64,000 bases of DNA, from contig NZ_CP023018.1 of the NCBI RefSeq assembly GCF_022406875.1, positions 1,499,914 to 1,563,913 on the forward strand, written 5' to 3'. How positions within the stretch are numbered: position 1 is the stretch's first letter; every line of letters starts with the position of its first letter. Source of the DNA: Ectothiorhodosinus mongolicus (lineage in GTDB: Bacteria > Pseudomonadota > Gammaproteobacteria > Ectothiorhodospirales > Ectothiorhodospiraceae). The translations under genes and the position numbers were made by a program. The notes below the pieces were generated by a model, which made no database searches, had not been told where the DNA came from, and saw nothing but the letters and a program-made list of their open reading frames with translations. Below, in pieces: positions 24,995 to 35,636 of the stretch.

Positions 24995-26596
24995 ATGCCA
25001 TCCAAGCACGCCACAGAGACCGCCCGTCGCCGCACCTTTGCGATCATCTCGCATCCTGATGCTGGGAAGACCACGGTCACCGAAAAACTTCTGCTGTACG
25101 GCGGTGCTATCCAGTTGGCCGGAACGGTTAAAGGCCGCAAGGCGGCGCGACATGCCACTTCTGACTGGATGGAGCTGGAAAAAGAACGCGGTATATCCGT
25201 GACCTCCTCGGTGATGCAGTTTCCTTACAAGGACTGCATCGTTAATCTGCTGGATACTCCTGGTCACCAAGACTTCTCAGAGGATACCTACCGGACGCTG
25301 ACTGCGGTGGACTCGGCGTTGATGGTGATCGATGTGGCCAAAGGCGTGGAGGAGCGCACCATCAAGCTGATGGAGGTCTGCCGGCTGCGCGATACGCCCA
25401 TCATGACCTTTATTAACAAGCTCGATCGTGAGGGTCGCGAGCCCATTGATCTGCTCGATGAAGTCGAGCGCGTGCTGGGTATCGCTTGTGCGCCGGTGAC
25501 CTGGCCTATTGGTATGGGTAAACGATTTAAAGGGGTCTATCACTTGGCTCGTGATGCGGTGCATCTGTTTAGCCCCACCCATGGCGGCAAGGTGCAGCAG
25601 GGCGAGATCATTCAGGGATTGGATAATCCTCGGTTGGATGAAGTCTTGGGTACCCAGGCCGCTGAGCTGCGCGAAGAACTCGAGCTGGTGATGGGCGCCT
25701 CCCATAGCTTTGATGCCGAGGCCTATTTGGCTGGACAGCAAACACCGGTGTTTTTCGGCTCGGCCATCAACAATTTCGGTATTCAGGAATTGCTGGATGA
25801 TTTTGTGGTGTACGCGCCCGCGCCTCGCTCGCGCGCGACGCAAAGTCGCGAGATATTGCCTGCAGAAGAATCATTTTCGGGCTTCGTATTTAAGATTCAG
25901 GCGAATATGGATCCGCAGCACCGGGATCGTATCGCCTTTATGCGCATTTGCTCGGGCACCTTCCGCAAGGGAGCCAAACTGCGGCATGTACGCATCGCTA
26001 GAGATGTGCGCATTGCGGATGCCCTGACCTTTATGGCCTCAGAGCGTGAGCATGCCGAAGAAGCTTATCCCGGCGACATCATTGGGCTGCACAATCACGG
26101 CACAATTCGCATTGGCGACACATTTACCGAAGGCGAGGCTTTGGCGTTTACCGGTATTCCGAACTTTGCCCCGGAGCTGTTTCGCCGCGCCCAGTTGCGC
26201 GACCCGCTGAAAATGAAGCAGCTGCAAAAGGGCTTGCAGCAGCTGTGCGAGGAGGGCGCCACGCAGTTGTTTAAACCGCTGACCAACAACGACCTGATAC
26301 TCGGCGCCGTGGGTATTTTGCAGTTTGATGTGGTGGCCCACCGGCTGCGCCATGAATATAACGTCGATGCCAGTTTTGAGACGGTGAACGTGCAGACGGC
26401 TCGCTGGGTGAGTTGCGCTGATGAGCGCAAACTGGAAGAGTTTCGGGAGAAGGCGGCGGCTAACCTGTCCATCGATCATGGCGGCGACTTAGTGTACATC
26501 GCTCCGACCCGGGTTAATCTGCAAATGGCTCAGGAGCGCTGGCCTGAGATTACCTTCAGTGCCACTCGTGAGCATGGCATCGCCGTGGCTGCTTGA
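24995..26596 (+). CDS. prfC: Peptide chain release factor 3
   Basis: A 533-residue GTPase. It has G1 [17 protein letters not shown]2 around [15 protein letters not shown]3 [17 protein letters not shown] and G4 TFINKLDRE, then domain II and the C-terminal domain ([11 protein letters not shown]). RF3 removes RF1 or RF2 from the ribosome after termination. The ATG at 24995 has no clear Shine-Dalgarno, so initiation may depend on the short leader. Confidence 0.97.
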   Translation: MPSKHATETARRRTFAIISHPDAGKTTVTEKLLLYGGAIQLAGTVKGRKAARHATSDWMELEKERGISVTSSVMQFPYKDCIVNLLDTPGHQDFSEDTYRTLTAVDSALMVIDVAKGVEERTIKLMEVCRLRDTPIMTFINKLDREGREPIDLLDEVERVLGIACAPVTWPIGMGKRFKGVYHLARDAVHLFSPTHGGKVQQGEIIQGLDNPRLDEVLGTQAAELREELELVMGASHSFDAEAYLAGQQTPVFFGSAINNFGIQELLDDFVVYAPAPRSRATQSREILPAEESFSGFVFKIQANMDPQHRDRIAFMRICSGTFRKGAKLRHVRIARDVRIADALTFMASEREHAEEAYPGDIIGLHNHGTIRIGDTFTEGEALAFTGIPNFAPELFRRAQLRDPLKMKQLQKGLQQLCEEGATQLFKPLTNNDLILGAVGILQFDVVAHRLRHEYNVDASFETVNVQTARWVSCADERKLEEFREKAAANLSIDHGGDLVYIAPTRVNLQMAQERWPEITFSATREHGIAVAA

Positions 26597-26629
26597 AGAT
26601 TTTGTGACAAGAATGCGATCGAGAACCTG

Positions 26630-27202
26630 ATGAAACCAATCGAAAATCGTGAAGCCTGGTTTTTTGCTTCCAAGGAGTTTGAGGAAAATCGCCACCCGGA
26701 GCTTTGGCAGCGCTGCCTGAGTGAATGCGGTGATGATGAGAATCTGGCGCGGGCGCGTTATCTTCAAGAAGCAGCCGCTTTGTATGATGGGTTTTTGGCT
26801 GAGGGCCAGCGAGATGGGTCGCCGCATGCCGATGGGCAGGGCGGCGTTAAGTGGGCTCGTGATCCCAATGCGGGTAAGAAGGCGAAGATGCCTCTGTACC
26901 GCGAGTCAGCCTCGCTGCTGCTCGCAATCCCAGCGATGGTCATAGCCGCTTGGGTGAATTATCTGTATTTCATCGCTCAGGACCGTTTTCCCTTTCAGGT
27001 CTGGGCGGTGCTTTTGGCGGTTTTATTGATTCCCGCTGCGGGCGTGTTGGTGTATGCCGGCAGCTTTGCTCTACGTTACCGGCTCAGCGAATCCTTTCGC
27101 CAAGCCAGAACACAGAGACTGATGGACGCCCTGGCCCTGCGCGGCATTATCGCCGCGGTGGTGGTGGGCATGATCGGGATGTACCTGATCTGGGCGTTTT
27201 AA
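26630..27202 (+). CDS. Hypothetical membrane protein with N-terminal cytoplasmic domain
   Basis: This 190-residue protein is not recognised as a named family. Residues 1-85 are soluble and acidic (WFFASKEFEENRHPELWQRC; ARYLQEAAALYDGFLAEGQR). Three transmembrane helices follow (LLLAIPAMVIAAWVNYLYF; VWAVLLAVLLIPAAGVLVYA; IIAAVVVGMIGMYLIWAF). It starts 33 bases after prfC and may be co-transcribed. It converges with wrbA across ten bases. Confidence 0.65.
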   Translation: MKPIENREAWFFASKEFEENRHPELWQRCLSECGDDENLARARYLQEAAALYDGFLAEGQRDGSPHADGQGGVKWARDPNAGKKAKMPLYRESASLLLAIPAMVIAAWVNYLYFIAQDRFPFQVWAVLLAVLLIPAAGVLVYAGSFALRYRLSESFRQARTQRLMDALALRGIIAAVVVGMIGMYLIWAF

Positions 27203-27212
27203 GCCTTTTTTG

Positions 27213-27812
27213 TTAGCCCGCCATGCGCGCGGCAATACCGGCCACATGACTGCCTTGGAATCGAGCGATGGTGAGCTCTTTTTCGCTGGGCTGGCGGCTG
27301 CCATCCGGGCCTGCCAGAGTCGCTGCACCGTAGGGGCCACCACCACGAGTTTCGGATACGTCGGTCAGCTCGGGGATCGCGTAGGGCAGGCCGACGATCA
27401 CCATGCCGTGATGCGCCAAAGTGTTCCAAGTTGAGGTGATGGTGGTCTCCGCGCCGCCGCCGGTGCCGGTGGAGGTGAATACGCTGCCGACCTTACCGAC
27501 CAGCTTGCCTTGTGCCCAAAGACCACCGGTGCGGTCGAGGAAATTGCGCATCTGTGAGGCCATGTTGCCAAAGCGGGTCGGCACGCCAAAGATGATCGCA
27601 TCGTAGTGCTCCAGATCTTCGGGCTGAGCAATGGGTGCGACCTGATCCAACTTCGCGCCGGCGGCACGGGCATCCTCTTCGGACATCAGTTCAGGAACGC
27701 GGCGCACATCAACCTCAGTTCCGGAGACGCTGCGCGCGCCTTCTGCCACAGCTTCGGCCATGGTTTCTATGTGACCGTACATGGAGTAATACAGAACCAA
27801 TACCTTGCTCAT
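27213..27812 (-). CDS. wrbA: NAD(P)H:quinone oxidoreductase, flavodoxin-like WrbA
   Basis: A 199-residue WrbA. The FMN phosphate loop is [18 protein letters not shown]. Flavin-contact motifs are [18 protein letters not shown] and [15 protein letters not shown], followed by the C-terminal [12 protein letters not shown]. It reduces quinones by two electrons and limits oxidative damage. It lies head-to-head with a truncated LysR gene that was probably its regulator (inference). Confidence 0.95.
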   Translation of the reverse strand: MSKVLVLYYSMYGHIETMAEAVAEGARSVSGTEVDVRRVPELMSEEDARAAGAKLDQVAPIAQPEDLEHYDAIIFGVPTRFGNMASQMRNFLDRTGGLWAQGKLVGKVGSVFTSTGTGGGAETTITSTWNTLAHHGMVIVGLPYAIPELTDVSETRGGGPYGAATLAGPDGSRQPSEKELTIARFQGSHVAGIAARMAG

Positions 27813-27870
27813 CGATGTTGCTCCTTATCCTTAGGATGGATTAGAAAAAATTGACATTAAGCAGTGTGCC

Positions 27871-28626
27871 TTGGGCACTCGGCTGATGCACCGTACCACG
27901 CGGCGCCAGTCGCTGACCGAGGCGGGGGCCGCCTTTTACCCTAAGGCTGTGCAGATTCTGCAGTTGTTGCAGGAAGCCGAGCAGGATGTCGCTGCCGATA
28001 CCCAACGGGTGAGCGGTGGGCTGCGCCTGAGTGCGCCGGTGAGCTTTGGCATCACCCACTTGGCACCGGCTTTAGCCGAGTTTCGCCGCCAATACCCCGA
28101 GGTAACGCTTGATGTGGTGCTCAATGATCGCCAGGTCAATCTCGTGGAAGAGGGCTATGACTTGGCCATTCGCATCGCCAGTTCGCTTCAGCCCAGCTTG
28201 GTGGCGCGGCCATTGATGTCCGTCGAGATGCTGCTGTGTGCCTCTCCCGATTATCTTCGCGCTCACGGTAGCCCCAAGCACCCGCGCGACCTCGCGCAGC
28301 ATGATTGTCTGGTGTACAGCAATGATGCCAGCGCCCATGAATGGCAGTTTCAACAGGGTCAGGAACAAGTCAGTGTGCGGGTATACGGCAGCGTTCAGTC
28401 CGACAATGGCGAAATTCTGGTGGCTGCTGCCGAAGAGGGCATCGGTGTGGTGCGCATGCCGCGCTTTCTGTGCCAAGCTGCCCTAGACTCCGGGCGATTG
28501 CAGCCCATCCTCACCGACTGGCAGCTGCCTACCCACACCGTCTACGCTGTCTACGCTGACCGCCGCTGGCTGCCGCCGCGGGTGCGCGCGCTCATCGACT
28601 TCTTGGTCGCCCGCTTCGGTGAATAA
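27871..28626 (+). pseudogene. LysR-family regulator lacking its DNA-binding helix-turn-helix
   Basis: The frame begins to match LysR proteins abruptly at LGTRLMHRTTRRQSLTEAG, normally residues about 42-60, just after the HTH. The rest is a complete effector domain (GGLRLSAPVSFGITHLAPAL; VNLVEEGYDLAIRI; LVARPLMSVEMLLCASPDYL). Upstream in the same frame there are only about 12 unrelated codons before a TAG (27832-27834), and the wrbA start is 59 bases away. The missing HTH therefore cannot be hidden in another frame. The 5' end, and perhaps the original intergenic region, was deleted. Any product (from TTG 27871 or ATG 27886) could not bind DNA in the normal way. Confidence 0.8.
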
Positions 28627-28639
28627 AACTACCCCGTTT

Positions 28640-31405
28640 TTATATCTGGCGGATTTTGCTGTGCTGGGCTTGCAGTTCCTGGAGGGCGTTGCGCATTTCG
28701 GCGACGCGGGCGCGCTCTTTGTCGACGACTTCGGCGGGGGCGCGGGCGACGAAGCTTTCGTTGTTGAGCCGGGTCTCGGATTGCTCGAGGTTTTTCTCCA
28801 GCTTGGCGATTTCTTTGGCGAGGCGGGCCAGTTCGGCGTCTTTGTCGATCAAGCCAGCCAGCGGAATCAGCAGGCGCATCTCACCGACCAGAGCCATGGC
28901 TGATTCGGGTGGGGTATCGGCATCTTCCAGCCAGGTGAGGGATTCGGGGCGGGCCAGAAAGCCGATAAAAGCGGCATTGGCCTCATAGCGCTGGCGATCA
29001 GCCGGTTGGGCATTTTGCAACAGCACGGGTAGGGGCTTGCCGGGGGCAATGTCCATCTCCGCGCGGATACGCCGCATGCCGAGAATAAAGGTTTTCACCC
29101 ATTCCAGTTCTTGTTCGGCGGCGGTATCGGTGAGCGCTGTGTCGGCCTCAGGATAGGCGCGCTGCAGTATGGTTTCACCGTCGACGCCGGCTGGGGTTTT
29201 CACCTGTTGCCAAATGGCTTCAGTGATATACGGCATCATCGGATGCAAGAGGCATAGGAGCTGTTCGAGAACGCTCACCAGCGTATGACGGGTGCCGCAT
29301 TTTTCCTCATCGCTGACGTTTTCGCCGGTCAAAACGGGTTTGCAGAGCTCGAGATACCAGTCGCAATAGTCATACCAAGTGAATTCATAGAGCGACTTGG
29401 CGGCCAGATCAAAGCGATACTCTCCCAGCTGTCGGTGCACCTCGGAGATGGTGTTTTGCAGCCGCGAGAGGATCCAGCGATCCGCCAGTGATAGGCGCAT
29501 CTCGCCGCCCTGAGTGCCGGTGTCTTGGCCCTCGGTGTTCATCAAGACATAGCGCGCCGCATTCCACAGCTTGTTGCAAAAATTGCGGTAACCCTCGATG
29601 CGGCCCAGATCAAACTTGATGTCGCGGCCACTGGAGGCCAACGCGGCCAGGGTGAAGCGCAGGGCGTCGGTACCAAAGGTCGGTATGCCATCAGGAAACT
29701 GTTTTTTCGTGGCTTGGGCGATGCGTTTTTCCATTTGTGGTTGCATCAGGCCTGTGGTGCGCTTGGCCAGTAAATCCTCAAGGCTGATGCCATCGATCAG
29801 ATCAATGGGGTCGAGCACATTGCCTTTGGACTTGGACATTTTCTGGCCCTCGGCATCGCGAATCAGGCCGGTGACATAGACCTCGCGAAAGGGCACATCG
29901 TCCATGAATTTCAGGCCCATCATGATCATGCGTGCCACCCAGAAGAAGATGATGTCAAAGCCGGTGACCAGCACAGATGTGGGATAGAAGGTCTTCAGCT
30001 CCGGCGTCTGTTCCGGCCAGCCCAAGGTTGAGAACGGCCACAGCGCCGAGCTGAACCAGGTATCGAGGACGTCGGCGTCTTGGCGCAGCGTGACCGACGC
30101 ATCGAGGCTGTATTTCTCGCGGGCCTCGGCTTCATCGCGAGCGACGTAAATGTTGCCTTGTTGGTCATACCAAGCGGGGATGCGATGACCCCACCAGATC
30201 TGCCGGGAGATGCACCAGTCTTGAATATTGCGCATCCATTCAAAATAGGTCTTGCTCCAGTTCTCCGGCACAAAGCGAATCTGGCCGTCTTCTACCGCCT
30301 TGATGGCCGGCTCAGCTAGCGGTCCGGCTTTCACATACCATTGATCGGTTAAGAAGGGCTCAATGACCGCGCCGGTGCGATCGCCTCTGGGCACCATGAG
30401 CTTGTGATCATCAATGCGCTCAAGAAGATCTAAAGCCTCGAAATCGGCGATGATCTTTCTGCGGGCCTCATAACGCTCCATGCCGCGATAGGCTTCGGGG
30501 GCCTCGTCGTTGATACAGGCATCCACGGTAAAGATGTTGATCAATGGCAGGTCATGGCGGCTGCCCACCGCATAGTCATTAAAATCATGGGCCGGGGTGA
30601 TCTTCACGCAGCCAGAACCAAATTCGGGGTCGACATAGTCATCGGCAATCACCGGGATTTGCCGACCGGTTAACGGCAGGTCGACGGTCTTACCGATGAG
30701 ATGCCGATAGCGTTCATCTTCAGGGTGCACGGCCACAGCGGTATCTCCCAGCATGGTTTCTGGGCGGGTGGTGGCGACCACCAAATGCCCGGAGCCATCA
30801 CTTAATGGATAGCGCAGATGCCAGAGATGGCCTTGCTCTTCTTCGGAGAGTACCTCGAGGTCAGAGACAGCGGTGTGCAGCACCGGATCCCAGTTCACCA
30901 AGCGCTTGCCACGGTAAATCAGACCCTCGTCATACAGCCGCACAAAGACTTCGGTGACGGCCTGTGATAAGCCTTCATCCATGGTGAAGCGCTCGCGGCT
31001 CCAGTCAATGGCGGTGCCCATACGGCGCAGCTGTTTTTGGATTTCGTTGCCGGAGTGCTCGCGCCATTCCCAGACCTTGTCGAGGAAGGCCTCACGACCC
31101 AGATCATGGCGGGAGATGCCGTCTCGCGCCAGTTGGCGCTCCACCACCATTTGTGTGGCGATGCCGGCGTGGTCGGTGCCGCCCTGCCACAGCGTGTTGT
31201 GGCCGCGCATGCGGTGGTAGCGAATCAGGGTGTCCATCAAGGTGTCTTGAAAGGCATGACCCATGTGCAGCGTGCCGGTGACATTGGGCGGCGGCAGCAT
31301 GATGCAGTAGGGCTCGCCCTGACCACTGGGCGCGAATCGCCCCTGACTCTCCCACTCGGCATAGATTCGGCGTTCGATGGCGTGTGGGTCGTAGGTTTTT
31401 TCCAT
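28640..31405 (-). CDS. valS: Valyl-tRNA synthetase
   Basis: A 921-residue class I synthetase. The HIGH motif is in [18 protein letters not shown], the editing CP1 domain includes [19 protein letters not shown], and the KMSKS motif is [16 protein letters not shown]-terminal coiled coil ([20 protein letters not shown]) completes the ValRS architecture. It charges and proofreads tRNA-Val. It is the last gene of pepA-holC-valS, a classical gammaproteobacterial order, and converges with the LysR remnant across 13 bases. Confidence 0.98.
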   Translation of the reverse strand: MEKTYDPHAIERRIYAEWESQGRFAPSGQGEPYCIMLPPPNVTGTLHMGHAFQDTLMDTLIRYHRMRGHNTLWQGGTDHAGIATQMVVERQLARDGISRHDLGREAFLDKVWEWREHSGNEIQKQLRRMGTAIDWSRERFTMDEGLSQAVTEVFVRLYDEGLIYRGKRLVNWDPVLHTAVSDLEVLSEEEQGHLWHLRYPLSDGSGHLVVATTRPETMLGDTAVAVHPEDERYRHLIGKTVDLPLTGRQIPVIADDYVDPEFGSGCVKITPAHDFNDYAVGSRHDLPLINIFTVDACINDEAPEAYRGMERYEARRKIIADFEALDLLERIDDHKLMVPRGDRTGAVIEPFLTDQWYVKAGPLAEPAIKAVEDGQIRFVPENWSKTYFEWMRNIQDWCISRQIWWGHRIPAWYDQQGNIYVARDEAEAREKYSLDASVTLRQDADVLDTWFSSALWPFSTLGWPEQTPELKTFYPTSVLVTGFDIIFFWVARMIMMGLKFMDDVPFREVYVTGLIRDAEGQKMSKSKGNVLDPIDLIDGISLEDLLAKRTTGLMQPQMEKRIAQATKKQFPDGIPTFGTDALRFTLAALASSGRDIKFDLGRIEGYRNFCNKLWNAARYVLMNTEGQDTGTQGGEMRLSLADRWILSRLQNTISEVHRQLGEYRFDLAAKSLYEFTWYDYCDWYLELCKPVLTGENVSDEEKCGTRHTLVSVLEQLLCLLHPMMPYITEAIWQQVKTPAGVDGETILQRAYPEADTALTDTAAEQELEWVKTFILGMRRIRAEMDIAPGKPLPVLLQNAQPADRQRYEANAAFIGFLARPESLTWLEDADTPPESAMALVGEMRLLIPLAGLIDKDAELARLAKEIAKLEKNLEQSETRLNNESFVARAPAEVVDKERARVAEMRNALQELQAQHSKIRQI

Positions 31406-31448
31406 GGGGCAGTCGGCTTAGGCAGGCAAAGTCGGGATTATAGGTTTT

Positions 31449-31877
31449 TTAGGAACGAATCGGGTGATGATGTAACTCCAACCCCTGTTCGCGAAAGAAG
31501 CGAAAATGGTCGCGGCCGGTATCACGGATGGCGGGATCCTGATTAACGACCTCAATCAGCCGCGCGAAATGCGTATAGAAATCTGGCACTTGGGTAGCCA
31601 AATTGATCAATATATCGGCAGCCGCGACCGGACCGGATTGCAGGCCGATGCGCACCGGCAGGGGCTCATCTTCCGGCGCATCCACGGCGTGCGGGATGAA
31701 TGCATCATCGCGGAACGTCCACAGGCAATCGTCAATCATGCTGGCGGTAGCCGGCGAGTCGGTATGGATATGCACCTGATGACCGCGCTCCAGGGCTTTT
31801 TCCACCAGCCGACAGACGGTGAGCAGCCGCGGATGCAGCTGCTCGTCTTCCAATACATAGAAGTCAACGCGTGGCAT
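31449..31877 (-). CDS. holC: DNA polymerase III chi subunit
   Basis: This 142-residue HolC starts MPRVDFYVLEDEQLHPRLLT and has LVEKALERGHQVHIHTDSPA, the DDCLWTFRDDAFIPH motif and DILINLATQVPDF. Chi bridges the clamp-loader psi subunit and SSB. It lies between pepA and valS, ten bases after pepA. Confidence 0.93.
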   Translation of the reverse strand: MPRVDFYVLEDEQLHPRLLTVCRLVEKALERGHQVHIHTDSPATASMIDDCLWTFRDDAFIPHAVDAPEDEPLPVRIGLQSGPVAAADILINLATQVPDFYTHFARLIEVVNQDPAIRDTGRDHFRFFREQGLELHHHPIRS

Positions 31878-31887
31878 GCAATCGGCT

Positions 31888-33381
31888 TTAAGACCCAGCG
31901 CGGTTAAAAAGGTACTGCATCAGCAGCGGCACGGGGCGGCCGCTGGCGCCTTTCTGTGAGCCGCTTTTCCAGGCCACCCCGGCAATGTCTAAGTGTGCCC
32001 AGCGGTATTTTTCGGCGAAGCGCGAGAGAAAGCAGGCCGCGGTGATGGTGCCCGCCGCCCGACCACCGATATTGCCCATGTCGGCGAAATTGCTTTTTAG
32101 TTGTTCTTGATACTCATCCCATAGGGGCAACTCCCAAGCGCGATCGAAAGCCTCCTGACCAGCGTCCAAAAGCGCCTGGACCAGAGGCCGATGATTGCCC
32201 AGCACGGCCGTGGTTTGATGGCCCAAAGCAATAATGCAGGCGCCAGTGAGGGTCGCCATATCGATCACCACATCGGGATCAAAGCGCTCTGCGTAGGTCA
32301 GGGCATCGCTCAATACCAGTCGACCTTCGGCATCGGTGTTCAGCACTTCCACAGTCTTACCGGCCATGGTGGTGATGACGTCGCCGGGTTTAACGGCCTT
32401 GCCGTCGGGCATGTTTTCCGCGGCAGCGATAATGCCGACGACGTTGATGGGCAGGCGCAGCTGCGCCACCGCTTTCATCGTGCCCATGACGGCCGCGGCG
32501 CCGCCCATGTCAAACTTCATCTCATCCATGGCCTGGGCGGGTTTAATTGAAATGCCGCCGGTGTCAAAGGTAATTCCTTTGCCCACCAGCACGATCGGCT
32601 TGTCGTTTTTCTTGCCCCCTTGATGATTGAGGACAATCAGGCGAGGTGGTTCATCCGAGCCGCGGGCCACAGCCAGCAGGGCACCCATGCCCAGCTCTTC
32701 CATGGCATTTTCATCTAGCACCTCGACTGATAGTCGTTTATTGCCTTTTTTCAGTTGCTTGGCTTGTTCTGCCAAGTGGCGGGGGGTGCAGATGTTGCCA
32801 GGGCGATTGGCCAGATCACGTGCCAGACTGACGCCATCAGCGGTGGCCATGGCTCGGGCCAGCTGTTGGTCCAGTGCGATGGTGTCAGCGTCATGTGGCA
32901 CCTGCAAGGCCATATGCTTGAGCTTTGCTGCTTTGGGTTTTTTGCCGGTTTTGAGCTCATCAAAGCGATAGCGGGACTCTTCCATGAGCAGCACGGTTTG
33001 CACCAATGGCCAGCGCAGATCATGGCCTTTCACCGTTAAGCTCGTGAGCGTGTTGTAGACCTCATCCGCTGCGGTCTTTTGCAGAGTCTTTGCCACCGCG
33101 GTGGTGATTTTGCGAAAGCTGGATTCGCTCAGCGTTTTGGTCTTACCACAACCCACCAGTAATAAGCGCTCAGCAGGGATTCCTGTCACATGAGGAACCC
33201 ACAGTAATTCGCCTTCCTCACCGCTGATGTCGCCGCGCTTACACAAACTGCTGAGCAGCCCATCCAGCGCTTGATCCAAGGCGGCGGCAGCCTCCGAAAG
33301 CTTGCCTCGTTCGTAAATGCCGACGATGATACACGCGCTTTTCTGAGTTTCCGGGCTGCTGCTGCCAATTGAAAATTCCAT
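31888..33381 (-). CDS. pepA: Leucyl aminopeptidase (M17)
   Basis: A 497-residue M17 peptidase. Metal and catalytic motifs are present: VGKGITFDTGGISIKPA, MDEMKFDMGGAAAVMGTM and VLNTDAEGRLVLSDALTYAE. It removes N-terminal residues from peptides as a hexamer. In gammaproteobacteria PepA also binds DNA as an accessory factor in XerCD recombination and carAB regulation; xerD is present in this window. It is divergent from lptF with a gap of about 100 bases. A TAGAAT-like -10 on the minus strand lies around 33427-33436. Confidence 0.97.
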   Translation of the reverse strand: MEFSIGSSSPETQKSACIIVGIYERGKLSEAAAALDQALDGLLSSLCKRGDISGEEGELLWVPHVTGIPAERLLLVGCGKTKTLSESSFRKITTAVAKTLQKTAADEVYNTLTSLTVKGHDLRWPLVQTVLLMEESRYRFDELKTGKKPKAAKLKHMALQVPHDADTIALDQQLARAMATADGVSLARDLANRPGNICTPRHLAEQAKQLKKGNKRLSVEVLDENAMEELGMGALLAVARGSDEPPRLIVLNHQGGKKNDKPIVLVGKGITFDTGGISIKPAQAMDEMKFDMGGAAAVMGTMKAVAQLRLPINVVGIIAAAENMPDGKAVKPGDVITTMAGKTVEVLNTDAEGRLVLSDALTYAERFDPDVVIDMATLTGACIIALGHQTTAVLGNHRPLVQALLDAGQEAFDRAWELPLWDEYQEQLKSNFADMGNIGGRAAGTITAACFLSRFAEKYRWAHLDIAGVAWKSGSQKGASGRPVPLLMQYLFNRAGS

Positions 33382-33480
33382 GCTTTTCCTCGTCTTTGCG
33401 GTGTGATGGTCGATGGCCTCCCGTGTATTCTATGGAAAATAATCAACGGCAACCAACACGCCTGAGCTATTGAGACATCC

Positions 33481-34581
33481 TTGAGCCTGATTTATCGGTA
33501 CATTTCCCGGGAAATTCTGCTTTCGCTGCTGGCAGTGATGGTCGTGCTGTTTTTGATCATTATGGGCGGCAGCTTGACGCGCTTGTTGGAGCTGGTTGCT
33601 GAGGGGCGTATTCCTGCCGATACCCTGCCATGGGTCTTGTTGTTGGGATCATTTAATACCCTGTTATTGCTGATGCCGGTGTCACTTTTTTTGGCGGTGA
33701 TGCTCAGCCTGGGGCGCCTCTACAAAGATAGTGAAATGGCTGCTTTGAGAGCGTGTGGCGTGGGTATGCGCCAACTCTATGGGGCGATTTACACCGTAGC
33801 CTTGCCCTTGGCTCTGATTCTTAGTGTGCTGGTATTGCTGCTGATGCCCGTGGTCAGTCAGCAGGTAGAGCAGCTCAGAGCCATAACCCATGATCGCAGT
33901 GATTTAGCAGGGATTGTTCCCGGTCGATTCATGCAGGCTGGGGTGGGGACGGGCACGGTGATCTTCGTGGAATCTTTGTCCGCGGACAAACAGCGATTGC
34001 AAGGGGTTCTTATCGAGCGACGCGTGCGCGGTGGGCCCACACAGGTGATTCGCGCCGAAAGCGGGGAGCGCCGTATCGACTCAAGTACTGGAGATGCCTA
34101 TCTGGTACTGGTGGATGGCTATCGCTATGAAGGTGATCCCGGCAGTGCTGATTTTCGCATTGTGCGCTTTGCGGAACATGGTTTGCGGCTGCCCGAGCAG
34201 ACTGAGGTATTTATGCGCCAGCGCACCTCGATGTTAACGACAGCTGAGATTTGGGGTTCGGCGCAGTTGGATCATCAAGCCGAACTTCAATGGCGCTTGT
34301 CCGCGCCTGTTTCTTTGCTCATTCTGGCCCTACTGGCTTTGCCTCTGGCGCATACCACCCCCAGGCAAGGGCGTTTTGCGAAATTGGCTTTGGGCATCTT
34401 GGTCTACGTGCTTTATGCACAATTACAAATCAGCGGCCGCTCATGGTTTGCTGAGGGGGTGACGCCCGCTTGGTTGGGGATGTGGTGGGTGCATGCGGTG
34501 ATGTTGTTGGTAGCTTTGAGTGTTTTGCTGCGTCAGTTGCCCCTGGGTCGCGGTAATCGCTTGCGCCAGAGGCCGGCATGA
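33481..34581 (+). CDS. lptF: LPS export ABC transporter permease LptF
   Basis: A 366-residue YjgP/YjgQ-family permease with six transmembrane helices and a large periplasmic beta-jellyroll domain between helices 3 and 4 (residues about 140-265). N-terminal SLIYRYISREILLSLLAVMV and the ACGVGMRQLY coupling region are typical. With LptG and LptB2 it extracts LPS from the inner membrane. The start codon is TTG 33481, with a poor Shine-Dalgarno. It overlaps lptG by four bases (ATGA). Confidence 0.95.
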   Translation: MSLIYRYISREILLSLLAVMVVLFLIIMGGSLTRLLELVAEGRIPADTLPWVLLLGSFNTLLLLMPVSLFLAVMLSLGRLYKDSEMAALRACGVGMRQLYGAIYTVALPLALILSVLVLLLMPVVSQQVEQLRAITHDRSDLAGIVPGRFMQAGVGTGTVIFVESLSADKQRLQGVLIERRVRGGPTQVIRAESGERRIDSSTGDAYLVLVDGYRYEGDPGSADFRIVRFAEHGLRLPEQTEVFMRQRTSMLTTAEIWGSAQLDHQAELQWRLSAPVSLLILALLALPLAHTTPRQGRFAKLALGILVYVLYAQLQISGRSWFAEGVTPAWLGMWWVHAVMLLVALSVLLRQLPLGRGNRLRQRPA

Positions 34582-35636
34582 GCATCCTCAACCGCTATCT
34601 CACAATGCAAATCATTGGTGGGGCGCTGCTGGCCCTGTTGGTGCTTTTGGCGCTGGATGTAGCCGCGACCCTCATTAATGAAATGGAGCAGATGAGCGAG
34701 ACCTATGGCTGGCTGCAGGTCTTGACCTACACCCTGCTGACGATTCCGGGGCGTTTGTATTTGTTGTTTCCACCTGCGGTATTGATTGGCGCCTTGCTCA
34801 GTTTGGGAGCGGTCGCCGAAAACAGCGAGTTGACCGCCATGCGCTCGGCGGGGCTCTCTATAGGACAAATCAGCCGCAACACGCTCACCGCGGGCATGAT
34901 CCTCATGCTCATCGCTGTTTTTTTGGGGGAGGTAGTGGCTCCGGCCAGTGAACGTCAGGCCCAGCAATTGCGCACCTTTGGCGTGGCCGGACAGGTACAT
35001 CTGGGCGGCACGGGCCTATGGGCACGCGATGAACAAAAATATATCCATGTGCGCCGCATCCTGCCTGATTTGCATCTGCGTGACGTGCGGGTCTACACCT
35101 TCGATCGGCAACAGCTAGTTGAGTCCGTGCAGATTCGCGATGCGTTTAACCGAGGCGCTTCAGGTTGGGAAATGCAGGGCTTGGTGCGCAGCAGCATCAG
35201 CACGACCGGAGTCTTGACCGCACGCGTGGATCAGGAAATTTGGCCGCGACTTCTGGCGCCTGAACTGTTTGACGTGATTGTGGTGGAGCCTAGCCAAATG
35301 TCGGGCTTAGCACTGTGGCGCTATATCAGCTATCTGCGTGTCAATCAGTTGGAGTCCTCGGTTTATGAACTGGCCCTGTGGGGTCGAATTGCGACCCCCA
35401 TGTCGAGTTTGGTGATGCTGCTACTGGCATTGCCGTTTATCTTTGGACCATTGCGGGCTGGCGGTACAGGACAGCGTCTTTTTGTGGGCATGCTGCTGGG
35501 CATTGGCTTTCACTTGGTGAACCAGACGCTGGCCCATGGTGGATTAATTTGGGGGCTGCCGCCTGCATTGAGCGCGACCCTGCCGATGCTGATTTTTCTG
35601 GCATTTGCCTTATGGGGTCTTTCCCGGGTGCGGTGA
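34578..35636 (+). CDS. lptG: LPS export ABC transporter permease LptG
   Basis: A 352-residue partner of LptF with the same topology. The N-terminus SILNRYLTMQIIGGALLALL and the coupling segment TAMRSAGLSIGQI are conserved. It forms the LptB2FG pump that delivers LPS to LptC. The 3' end overlaps the convergent RDD gene by 27 bases. Confidence 0.95.
   Translation: MSILNRYLTMQIIGGALLALLVLLALDVAATLINEMEQMSETYGWLQVLTYTLLTIPGRLYLLFPPAVLIGALLSLGAVAENSELTAMRSAGLSIGQISRNTLTAGMILMLIAVFLGEVVAPASERQAQQLRTFGVAGQVHLGGTGLWARDEQKYIHVRRILPDLHLRDVRVYTFDRQQLVESVQIRDAFNRGASGWEMQGLVRSSISTTGVLTARVDQEIWPRLLAPELFDVIVVEPSQMSGLALWRYISYLRVNQLESSVYELALWGRIATPMSSLVMLLLALPFIFGPLRAGGTGQRLFVGMLLGIGFHLVNQTLAHGGLIWGLPPALSATLPMLIFLAFALWGLSRVR

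Noticed and set aside
25277-25843. 188-codon minus-strand frame inside prfC
   Set aside because: A mirror of conserved GTPase codons; no protein-like motifs.
31037-31546. Plus-strand frame across the valS start and holC end
   Set aside because: Overlaps the conserved 5' end of valS and holC; no recognisable domain.
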